Below are positions 1 to 6,122 of a stretch of 7,722 nucleotides of DNA, piece by piece. Below the pieces are notes generated by a model, which was not told where the DNA came from, did no database searches, and worked only from the letters and a program-made list of their open reading frames with translations. Both the position numbers and the translations under genes were made by a program. Position 1 is the first letter of the stretch. Each line of letters starts with the position of its first letter. This DNA is from Gemmatimonadota bacterium (GTDB taxonomy: Bacteria > JAAXHH01). The stretch covers positions 1-7,722 of the forward strand of contig JAPOOT010000066.1 of the NCBI GenBank assembly GCA_026713285.1, read 5' to 3'.

Positions 1-11
1 GGCGTCGCCAT
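1..11 (-). CDS. Start of the gene downstream of aceE, probably dihydrolipoamide acetyltransferase (E2); cut by window edge
   Basis: On the minus strand an ATG at 9-11 reads Met-Ala-Thr before the window ends. It lies 19 bases after the aceE stop codon, and a GGAG (23-26 on the plus strand) sits 11 bases upstream, which is slightly long spacing for a ribosome binding site. In bacteria with the homodimeric AceE, the next gene of the operon is very often aceF, the lipoyl-bearing E2 that accepts the acetyl group from E1. The identity is therefore inferred from operon order and not from protein sequence, since only three residues are visible. It could equally be another gene or a chance ATG. Confidence 0.35.
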
Positions 12-30
12 GGGTCTTGCTTCTCCAAAG

Positions 31-2703
31 TTACAGCATGAGCGGGTTCGGCTTGTCTGCGTCGATCTCCAGGTCGGCCATTGCCTGTTTCAACTTTGAC
101 GCAGGCAACTTTCCGTCGCGCATCAGTCCATAGAGCGCCGATAGCGTGATGTAACGGGCGTCCACCTCGAAGAAATCCCGCAGGGCCCCGCGGCTGTCGC
201 TGCGACCGAAGCCGTCGGCCCCGAGCGTGATCAGATGGCCCGGGAACCACGCGGACACGGTGTCCGGAAGCGCCTTCACGTAGTCGCAGGCCGCCACGTA
301 GGGACCCGGCACATCGGCTACGCAGGCGGTCACGTAGGGTACGCGCGGCGTTTCCTCGGGATGCATGATATTCCATCGCTCCACGTCCACCGCTTCGTTG
401 TGCAGGGCCTTGTAACTGGTGATGCTCCAGACGTCCGCGGCCACGCCGTACTGTTCTTCCAGGATTCGGCCGGCTTTGAGTACCTCGTTCAGAATGGCGC
501 CGCTGCCGAAGAGCTGGACGCGCAGGTCGCCTTCCTGTTTCTCAGATTTGCGGAACAGGTACATTCCCTTCAGGATGCCCTCCCGGGTGGCTTCGGGGTC
601 ACCGGGCATGGGCGGCATGGCGTAGTTCTCGTTGTGCACGGTCAGGTAGTAGAACACGTCATCCTGCGCTTCGTACATGCGCCGGATGCCTTCTTCGATG
701 ATCACCGCCAGTTCATACCCGTAGGCCGGATCGTAGGCCAGCAGGTTCGGCACCGGGTAGGCCAGCAGGTGGCTGTTTCCGTCCTGGTGCTGAAGCCCCT
801 CGCCCGCCAGCGTGGTGCGGCCGGACGTGGCGCCGACGAGGAAACCCTTGCAGCGCATGTCGCCCGCGGACCAGACCAGGTCGCCGACGCGCTGCAGCCC
901 GAACATGGAATAGTAGATGAAGAAGGGGATGGTGTTGATGTCGTAGGTGGCGTAGGCCGTTCCGGCAGCGATGAAGGACGACATGGCGCCGGCTTCCGAG
1001 ATGCCCTCTTCCAGCAACTGGCCGTCCTTCGACTCGCGGTAGTACAGGAGGGTTTCGCTGTCCACCGGGTCGTAGAGCTGTCCCACCGGGGAGTAGATGC
1101 CGGACTGCCGGAACAGGGCCTCCATGCCGAAGGTCCTCGCCTCGTCGGGCACGATGGGCACGATAAGGTTGCCGATCTCCTTGTCCCGCATCAGGTCCGA
1201 CAGGATATTGACGAAGGCCATGGTCGTCGACACCTGCCGGTCGGTCCCCTCGTAGTACTTGCTGTACTTGTCCTGTTTCGGCACGCGCAGCGGCGTGAAG
1301 GTCGTTCTCCGTGACGGCACGTAGCCCCCGAGTTCCCTGCGCCGTTCGTGCAGGTACCGAATCTCCTCGCTGTCCTCGGGCGGCTTGTAGAAGGGCACTT
1401 CGGCTACGTCTTCGTCGGAAATCGGGATCCGGAAACGGTCCCGGAAGGCCAGCAGGTCACTGTCTTCCATCTTCTTGATCTGGTGCGTGGCATTGGCTCC
1501 CTGCCCGCTGTCGCCCAGTCCGTATCCCTTGATCGTCTTCATCAGGATGACCGTCGGCGCGCCTTCGGTTTCCACGGCCGCCTTGTAGGCATGGTAGACT
1601 TTGAGCGGGTCGTGGCCCCCTCGCCGCAGGTGCTGCAGCTGGGAATCGGAGAGATGCTCCACCATCTTCTTGAGATCGGGATGGACGCCGAAGAACCTGT
1701 TCCGGATATACTCGCCCGATGCCATGCTGTACTTCTGGTACTGGCCGTCCACCGTCTCGTGCATGCGGTTCACGAGGAGTCCGTCGCCGTCTTTCTCCAG
1801 GAGGGGATCCCAGTCGCTGCCCCAGATGCACTTGATCACGTTCCATCCCGCGCCGCGGAAGATGGCTTCCAGTTCCTGGATGATCTTGTGATTGCCCCGG
1901 ACCGGACCGTCGAGCCGCTGCAGGTTGCAGTTGATGACGAAGACCAGGTTGTCGAGCTGTTCCAGGACCGGCACGGTGATGGCGCCGAGGGACTCGGGTT
2001 CGTCCATCTCCCCGTCGCCCATCATGACCCAGACCTTGGAATCGCTCGGTTTCTTGATCCCCCGGTTCTCCAGGTATTTCATGAAACGGGCCTGGTAGAT
2101 TCCGGTGATGGCGCCGAGGCCCATGGAAACCGTGGGGAATTCCCAGAAGTCCGGCATCAGCCAGGGATGGGGATAAGAGGACAGGCCGGGCGGGTTCACC
2201 TCGTGTCGGAAGTTCTTGAGCTGGTCTTCGGAGATGCGGCCTTCCAGGTAGGCCCGCGCGTAGATACCCGGCGCGGCGTGGCCCTGGACGAAAAGCAGGT
2301 CGCCCTCGTGGCTCCCGTTACGGTTGCGGAAGAAGTGGTTGAATCCCACCTCGTAGAGCGTCGCGGAAGACGCGAAGGTGGAGATGTGACCGCCGATGGA
2401 ACCATCGGCCCGGTTGGCCCGTACCACCATGGCCAGCGCGTTCCAGCGCACGATGTTCTTGATGCGCCGTTCCAGGTCGCGGTCGCCGGGATAGGGGTCC
2501 TGCAGTTCTACGGGGATTGAGTTTACATAGGGCGTATTGGCTGAGAAAGGAAGGCGCACGCCCGATTCGGCGGCGCGGGACTCCAGCGCCGCGAGAATGC
2601 GGCGGGTCCGCTCCGGGTCGCCCTGCGAAATGACGTACTCGATCGATTCGAGCCACTCGTGGAGTTCCAGCGATGCTACATCGGGTTCCACGTCCGTTGT
2701 CAT
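31..2703 (-). CDS. aceE: Pyruvate dehydrogenase E1 component, homodimeric type
   Basis: This cytoplasmic thiamine-diphosphate enzyme decarboxylates pyruvate and passes the acetyl group to the lipoyl arm of E2, feeding acetyl-CoA into the TCA cycle. From the ATG at 2703 the product has 890 residues (E. coli AceE has 887), and known functional positions fall at or within one residue of the E. coli numbering. These are His106 (GGHIS), His142 (QGHAAPG), the ThDP/Mg motif GDGEMDEPES at 229-238 with NCNLQ at 258-262, His407 (ATHQ), the catalytic Glu at 570 (ISEAG) and His639 (GLQHQDG). The C-terminal GFGRSD is present. Frames upstream of 2703 are open (TTG at 2769, ATG at 2751), but they have no RBS and the TTG overlaps the predicted -10 element. 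The 2703 start has AGGGGAAG about six bases upstream. All catalytic residues checked are intact and no frameshift is seen. Identity is close to certain. Confidence 0.97.
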   Translation of the reverse strand: MTTDVEPDVASLELHEWLESIEYVISQGDPERTRRILAALESRAAESGVRLPFSANTPYVNSIPVELQDPYPGDRDLERRIKNIVRWNALAMVVRANRADGSIGGHISTFASSATLYEVGFNHFFRNRNGSHEGDLLFVQGHAAPGIYARAYLEGRISEDQLKNFRHEVNPPGLSSYPHPWLMPDFWEFPTVSMGLGAITGIYQARFMKYLENRGIKKPSDSKVWVMMGDGEMDEPESLGAITVPVLEQLDNLVFVINCNLQRLDGPVRGNHKIIQELEAIFRGAGWNVIKCIWGSDWDPLLEKDGDGLLVNRMHETVDGQYQKYSMASGEYIRNRFFGVHPDLKKMVEHLSDSQLQHLRRGGHDPLKVYHAYKAAVETEGAPTVILMKTIKGYGLGDSGQGANATHQIKKMEDSDLLAFRDRFRIPISDEDVAEVPFYKPPEDSEEIRYLHERRRELGGYVPSRRTTFTPLRVPKQDKYSKYYEGTDRQVSTTMAFVNILSDLMRDKEIGNLIVPIVPDEARTFGMEALFRQSGIYSPVGQLYDPVDSETLLYYRESKDGQLLEEGISEAGAMSSFIAAGTAYATYDINTIPFFIYYSMFGLQRVGDLVWSAGDMRCKGFLVGATSGRTTLAGEGLQHQDGNSHLLAYPVPNLLAYDPAYGYELAVIIEEGIRRMYEAQDDVFYYLTVHNENYAMPPMPGDPEATREGILKGMYLFRKSEKQEGDLRVQLFGSGAILNEVLKAGRILEEQYGVAADVWSITSYKALHNEAVDVERWNIMHPEETPRVPYVTACVADVPGPYVAACDYVKALPDTVSAWFPGHLITLGADGFGRSDSRGALRDFFEVDARYITLSALYGLMRDGKLPASKLKQAMADLEIDADKPNPLML

Positions 2704-2767
2704 CAAACTTCCCCTGGGTGCATCACGATCGGGCTTTCGCCCTTTATCCATTAGAAAATAACGACTC

Positions 2768-2797
2768 AAAATAGGTGCGTGGCGCCCCTTCTGTCAA
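2768..2797 (-). promoter_or_regulatory. Predicted sigma70-like promoter of aceE
   Basis: On the minus strand a perfect TTGACA -35 box (2792-2797) is followed by an 18-base spacer and TATTTT (2768-2773, four of six matches to the -10 consensus). Transcription would start near 2760, leaving a leader of roughly 57 bases before the ATG at 2703. This agrees with rejecting the longer reading frame that begins at TTG 2769. No operator repeat was recognised around it. Confidence 0.5.
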
Positions 2798-2880
2798 TCA
2801 TTATATTCATATGTGTATGCGCCCGGGATACCCTTCAAAACGCACGCCGGCATAATGAAAAAACCGGTATCAGCACGGGA

Positions 2881-2890
2881 GGACGGCATG
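2881..2890 (+). promoter_or_regulatory. Ribosome binding site that decides the DHDPS-family start
   Basis: The bases just before the ATG at 2888 read GGGAGGACGGC, with GGAGG about five bases from the start codon. The two earlier in-frame starts, GTG at 2813 and ATG at 2855, have no comparable purine-rich site. Starting at 2888 also gives the usual family length and puts the first beta strand (residues 10-18) at the expected distance from the N-terminus. Confidence 0.75.
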
Positions 2891-3796
2891 AGATTCGATG
2901 GTCGCCAGGCATGGCACGGCATATTCACCATACCTCAGACGCCCTTTAACGACGATGGCGTGCTGGATGAAGACGGGCTGCGCAGGCAGATCGATTTCTG
3001 CGTGGATACAGGCACCCACGGTATCGTTTATCCCGTCATGGTGAGCGAGTTCTGGCTGCTCTCGGACGACGAGCGGAAAAGGGTCGTGGACGTGGCGGTG
3101 GAGCAGGTGGACGGGCGCATTCCGATGATCGCGGGCGTGGCCGGGGTGAGTACCGAGGTCGCGGTGATGTTCAGCCGGCACGCCCGGCAGGCCGGCGCCG
3201 ACGGCGCCATCGCCCTGCCCCCCTATGTGCTCAAGCCGGACCTGGACGGGTTGGTCGACTACTACCGGCAGGTCGCGGAAGCCATGGGGAAACCCGTTTT
3301 CATCCAGAACTTCGATCCGCCCCTCGGATCCAGCCTCTCACCGGGGTACATCCGGGAGTTGCTGCTGGATATCCCGCACGTAAAGTACATCAAAGAGGAG
3401 ATGATGCCCGGCGGACATTCGGTGACGGCGCTGTTGGAGACCTGCGGGGATGAGCTGCACGGGGTGTTCACCGGGTTCGGCGGGCGCTGGTTCATCGACG
3501 AGCTCAACCGCGGCGTGAGCGGCACGATGCCGGCCTGCGAGTTCACCGACGTGCTGGTCCGTCTGTACGAGCGCTTCCGGGCAGGCGACGTGGAAGGAGC
3601 GCGGGAGATCTATACCCGGCTGCTGCCCCTCATCAATATCGAAAGCCTGCACGGGGTGATCTTCTGCAAAGAGATCCTGAAGCGCCGCGGCCTGATCGCG
3701 TCTACGTATACGCGGGCGCCGGGGAAGCTTGACCGGCACGATCTCGCCGAGATCGACCGGCTTATACGGGACGTAGAGCCATTGTATATACGCTAA
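2888..3796 (+). CDS. Dihydrodipicolinate synthase / N-acetylneuraminate lyase superfamily aldolase (divergent)
   Basis: The 302-residue product is the length of a class I (Schiff-base) TIM-barrel aldolase or dehydratase of the DHDPS/NAL superfamily. Family marks are GIFTIPQTPF near residue 11 (first strand), LSDDERKRVV at 58-67, IPMIAGVAG at 78-86, the strand KYIKEE at 166-171 with the expected Schiff-base Lys169, and TGFGGRWF at 195-202. The site that binds the substrate carboxylate, normally GTTGE, reads PVMVSE (49-54). The usual catalytic tyrosine of the YN motif is a glutamine (FIQN, Gln140). True dihydrodipicolinate synthase activity for lysine synthesis is therefore unlikely, and a keto-acid aldolase or sugar-acid dehydratase role is more plausible. 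The substrate cannot be read from sequence. It is divergent from aceE and convergent with the membrane-protein gene, which may handle a related compound. No clear -35/-10 pair was found upstream. The superfamily call is firm and the function is open. Confidence 0.9.
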   Translation: MRFDGRQAWHGIFTIPQTPFNDDGVLDEDGLRRQIDFCVDTGTHGIVYPVMVSEFWLLSDDERKRVVDVAVEQVDGRIPMIAGVAGVSTEVAVMFSRHARQAGADGAIALPPYVLKPDLDGLVDYYRQVAEAMGKPVFIQNFDPPLGSSLSPGYIRELLLDIPHVKYIKEEMMPGGHSVTALLETCGDELHGVFTGFGGRWFIDELNRGVSGTMPACEFTDVLVRLYERFRAGDVEGAREIYTRLLPLINIESLHGVIFCKEILKRRGLIASTYTRAPGKLDRHDLAEIDRLIRDVEPLYIR

Positions 3797-3817
3797 TCGG
3801 TCCTGCGCCCGTGCCTC

Positions 3818-5788
3818 CTACGTCCATTCGTGCAACGCATGCCCCTGGCCGGGGAACCAGATCCAGTCCACGAGGAACCCAAGGAAAATCCCCGTACTGT
3901 ACCCCACGAGGACGCCCCAGGCAAAGGGCTGGGCCCGGCGGTAGGCGGTCACCCCGCCGCCGCGCAGCAAGAGCATTTTGATCAGCCAGGCCATGAACAG
4001 CGAGAACATGAGCAGGCGGGTCACGTCGGCGAAGGCCACGGTGAAACCGACCGGCGCCAGGGGCCAGCCGGGAAACCGGTGGGACAGGGCCGTCATGACC
4101 AGCATGAGGACGCCGCCAAGGACCATGAACAGGAACTCGGGCGGCTGCATCTGATCGGCGTTGCGTATCCACCGGACGATGTCGTCGTAATACGACTCGT
4201 TGATGCCTCCGAAGGCGTCGCGCGTACCGAAGTTGTAGGCGCCGACGGTCGTATTCCCGATGTAGATCGTGTAGAGGACGGACGTCAGCATGCTGATCAC
4301 GAAGGTGACGATCATGAGGACGAGGATCCCCCGCTTGTCCTGCCGCAGGTCGGACATCGCCTTGTCGGACTGGGCAATGGTGCCGATTCCCATGCCGCGC
4401 CAGTTTCGGGCATAGGCCGATCCCAGGCCGAGGGTGGTCAGGCTCTGCGGTTCGATGTTACCGGACCCCAGGGTCAGAATGGTGAAATGGTGGGCGTTGA
4501 CCGGCAGATCCAGGAAGGCCAGGCCCGTCTGGGCGATGATCCGCGCCGTGCCCAGGTAGAGCACGAAGAGAAACAGCAGGAACACGGGCAGCACCTGCCA
4601 GGAAAGCCCCGAACCCACGAGCCAGGCGATCAGATATACCACGCTGCCCGCCAGTCCGAGTACGGCCACGCGGTAGGACATCAACTCCGTCGACGGTTGC
4701 CCGCCGCCGCGCAGGGCCTGCCGGAAGACGTCGGCGATCTGATCCCGGGCCGTCCACAGGTGCCAGAACACGAAGACGATGAACCCGCCGAAGAACTGGG
4801 CCTTGACCACGGCGTTCGCTCCAACAGGACTGCCTGAGTACTGGAGTCCGATACTGTCGAGCGCGCCGCCCTCAAGTACGCCGCAAAGGGCGAAGAACCA
4901 CAGGCTGAAGGTGATCTCGATGGGGGCGAGGAAGGCGAAGCAAAGGGCATAGATGTTGATGCTGATCTTGATGGCGGCGATGCCCTCCAGCGCGGTGAAG
5001 TTGGTATGGTAGAGCGCACCGATGGGTATAGGAGGAATCGAACCCCAGAACGCGATAATGTTCCATATCATCAGGGCCAGCGTCGCGCCGAAGCCCACCT
5101 GGAACAAGCGGTCGTACACGAAGCCCGGGAAGGTCCGCTCGGTCCGCTCGTCGTGGCGAATCAGGTCGACGGCCATACGCACCAGCGGAAAGGCCAGCCT
5201 TTCATGGGACACCCACGTCCTCCGCATGATGGTGGAAATGCAGGCGCCCATGAAGAAGAGCACCACGAAGAAGGTCAGCCACCAGAAGAGGGGCGGGAGC
5301 CAGGGCCCCCAGATGACGTCGCCGGCCCCTTCCGGGATCCCTTCGTAGAACCAGACCAGCGTGTTACCCTGGCCGCTCACCAGCAGCCAGTCCGGCAGGT
5401 AGTCGAAGAACGTGGCCGCCCACTGGTTCTCCGGCCGCGCGAAATAGTAGGGCGTGGCGATAACCCCCATGAGATAGGCGACCATGACCTTGCCCGGCAC
5501 CAGGGACGAGACGAACATCATGACGAATACCAGGGCCATTTCGCTCCCGTTCAGCACCCAGGACGGCCTCCAGGTGCGCAGCGCGGGGTTTACAATGAGC
5601 AGGAGGAAGAAGAAGGGGATCAGGACCGCGATGGGCAGGTGGGACATCGTCATGCGGGAGGACTGCACGAGGAAGGAGCCGAAGGGGACCCAGATGTTGA
5701 TCAGGACGGCCAGTGCGAGACCCAGGACTATGGCGCGGCGGGATATGCCGCGGGATAGGGGTATGTGAAAGTCAGACATAACAATCAT
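3818..5788 (-). CDS. Large polytopic membrane protein, DUF6785/DUF6784-like
   Basis: The 656-residue product is an integral inner-membrane protein with about 13-15 hydrophobic segments. Clear ones lie near residues 18-40, 51-70, 84-112, 164-188, 229-250, 274-305, 328-345, 373-394, 399-416, 487-510, 551-568, 577-608 and 622-645. It has no cleavable signal peptide. The segment HERLAFPLVRMAVDLI (195-210) and the C-terminal RFPGWPLAPVGF (571-582) with WLIKMLLLRGGG (601-612) resemble, from memory, the paired DUF6785 and DUF6784 regions of uncharacterised proteins common in Planctomycetes and Latescibacteria-type genomes. The overall look recalls oligopeptide-transporter-type carriers. A transport role is inferred, and the substrate is unknown. 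Start choice is uncertain: ATG 5788 and ATG 5779 are both in frame and neither has a recognisable Shine-Dalgarno sequence. A TATGAT (-10-like) lies at 5802-5807 on this strand without a good -35. The gene ends 21 bases from the convergent aldolase gene. Confidence 0.85.
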   Translation of the reverse strand: MIVMSDFHIPLSRGISRRAIVLGLALAVLINIWVPFGSFLVQSSRMTMSHLPIAVLIPFFFLLLIVNPALRTWRPSWVLNGSEMALVFVMMFVSSLVPGKVMVAYLMGVIATPYYFARPENQWAATFFDYLPDWLLVSGQGNTLVWFYEGIPEGAGDVIWGPWLPPLFWWLTFFVVLFFMGACISTIMRRTWVSHERLAFPLVRMAVDLIRHDERTERTFPGFVYDRLFQVGFGATLALMIWNIIAFWGSIPPIPIGALYHTNFTALEGIAAIKISINIYALCFAFLAPIEITFSLWFFALCGVLEGGALDSIGLQYSGSPVGANAVVKAQFFGGFIVFVFWHLWTARDQIADVFRQALRGGGQPSTELMSYRVAVLGLAGSVVYLIAWLVGSGLSWQVLPVFLLFLFVLYLGTARIIAQTGLAFLDLPVNAHHFTILTLGSGNIEPQSLTTLGLGSAYARNWRGMGIGTIAQSDKAMSDLRQDKRGILVLMIVTFVISMLTSVLYTIYIGNTTVGAYNFGTRDAFGGINESYYDDIVRWIRNADQMQPPEFLFMVLGGVLMLVMTALSHRFPGWPLAPVGFTVAFADVTRLLMFSLFMAWLIKMLLLRGGGVTAYRRAQPFAWGVLVGYSTGIFLGFLVDWIWFPGQGHALHEWT

Positions 5789-5844
5789 GTTAATGACTTA
5801 GATCATATCGGCAAAGCACCTTTAAATTCGACTATTTCTTAAAT

Positions 5845-6015
5845 CTATCTGTTGATCGAAATCCGCCTTCCAGCGGAACCCCGTCTACCTCGCCGCTTCA
5901 GCACTTCAAGAAACTCTTCTAACGAACGCTTGCCGTAACCAATGGTCCTAATCGGAATTATGTGCGTCGTGTGGTGATTGTCAATTTGCGCCGTACCCCG
6001 CGAAGAATTCGCCAT
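5845..6015 (-). pseudogene. N-terminal remnant of a DUF488-family gene
   Basis: On the minus strand an ATG at 6013-6015 opens a frame of 56 codons that ends in TAG at 5845-5847. Its centre reads IRTIGYGKRSLEEFLEVLKR, which is the typical start of DUF488 proteins (first beta strand TIGxSxR followed by the sleeFlelLk helix). Such proteins usually go on to a VDVR strand and run well over 100 residues. Here the next residues are an arginine/glycine/serine-rich tail (RGRRGSAGRRISINR) that does not resemble the family, followed by the stop. Reading the other two frames beyond this point did not recover the missing part, so a simple frameshift is not obvious. I interpret it as a gene truncated by a rearrangement. 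A small functional protein is possible but less likely. There is no clear Shine-Dalgarno sequence before the ATG. The function of intact DUF488 proteins is poorly known. Confidence 0.6.
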
Positions 6016-6042
6016 CCTGTATCATGGCCTGTGTATTTTAAT

Positions 6043-6084
6043 TACTATGATTTCGCTTGTTTTTAGTCAATGATAGTCATAGTA
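6043..6084. repeat. Nested inverted and direct repeats upstream of the methyltransferase (possible operator)
   Basis: TACTATGA (6043-6050) and TCATAGTA (6077-6084) form a perfect 8-base inverted repeat whose arms are 34 bases apart. Inside it TAGTCA occurs twice (6064-6069 and 6074-6079), exactly 10 bases or one helical turn apart, and ATGA-TAG-TCAT (6070-6080) makes a small palindrome. The repeated TAGTC resembles the half-sites of controller (C) protein boxes in some type II RM systems. No C gene is visible in the window. A single 8-base inverted repeat is expected by chance at this scale, so it is the clustering in the promoter position that gives it weight. Confidence 0.4.
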
Positions 6085-6085
6085 T
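6057..6085 (+). promoter_or_regulatory. Candidate promoter of the RM genes
   Basis: TTGTTT (6057-6062) and TAGTAT (6080-6085) are spaced by 17 bases. Each is only a partial match to the sigma70 consensus (three and four of six). The repeats described for 6043-6084 overlap both boxes, so a protein bound there would be placed to control transcription. The start point would be near 6092, about 30 bases before the methyltransferase start. Other AT-rich hexamers nearby could serve instead. Confidence 0.3.
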
Positions 6086-6109
6086 CCTTGATTAGCAACT
6101 CAGTTATCC

Positions 6110-6117
6110 AGGAGGAG
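6110..6117 (+). promoter_or_regulatory. Strong ribosome binding site of the methyltransferase, with a GTG start
   Basis: AGGAGGAG ends five bases before GTG 6123-6125. An ATG at 6121-6123 overlaps the GTG in another frame, but that frame stops after about 30 codons and has no recognisable product. The GTG is therefore the start of the real gene. The overlapping ATG could compete for initiation and lower the yield, which is only a suggestion. Confidence 0.7.
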
Positions 6118-6122
6118 TTGAT

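Larger units (their letters stand above)
5789..6122. other. Boundary region without an intact recognisable gene
   Basis: These 334 bases separate the GC-rich chromosomal genes from the AT-richer RM genes. Their composition is mixed: AT-rich next to the membrane-protein gene (5789-5850), moderately GC-rich within the DUF488-like fragment (5845-6015), and AT-rich again from about 6031. The last 80 bases hold the repeats, candidate promoter and strong RBS of the methyltransferase. No tRNA end, insertion-sequence terminal repeat or target duplication was recognised. Confidence 0.7.

Noticed and set aside
235..2520. Two long plus-strand open frames (235-1314 and 1348-2520) opposite aceE
   Set aside because: They are antisense to an unambiguous gene. 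Their translations are rich in His, Val, Gly and Arg with no domain pattern, as expected from GC-rich codon bias on the opposite strand.
2802..2856. TATATT (2802-2807) or CATAAT (2851-2856) as the -10 of a plus-strand promoter for the aldolase
   Set aside because: Neither has a recognisable -35 box at 16-18 bases, so I could not support a promoter call.
2813..2887. In-frame N-terminal extension of the aldolase from GTG 2813 or ATG 2855
   Set aside because: There is no Shine-Dalgarno sequence before either codon, the extra residues do not fit the family, and the ATG at 2888 has a strong RBS.
3769..3825. Inverted repeat GGACGTAG / CTACGTCC spanning the two convergent stop codons, as a possible bidirectional terminator
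   Set aside because: The stem has only eight bases with a loop of about 41 bases and no T tract on either strand. Several such repeats are expected by chance in a window of this size.
3830..5758. Long plus-strand open frames (3830-4837 and 5006-5758) opposite the membrane-protein gene
   Set aside because: Their translations are low-complexity and rich in His, Glu, Asp, Gln and Gly, which is the mirror image of a hydrophobic gene. They have no credible RBS or motif.
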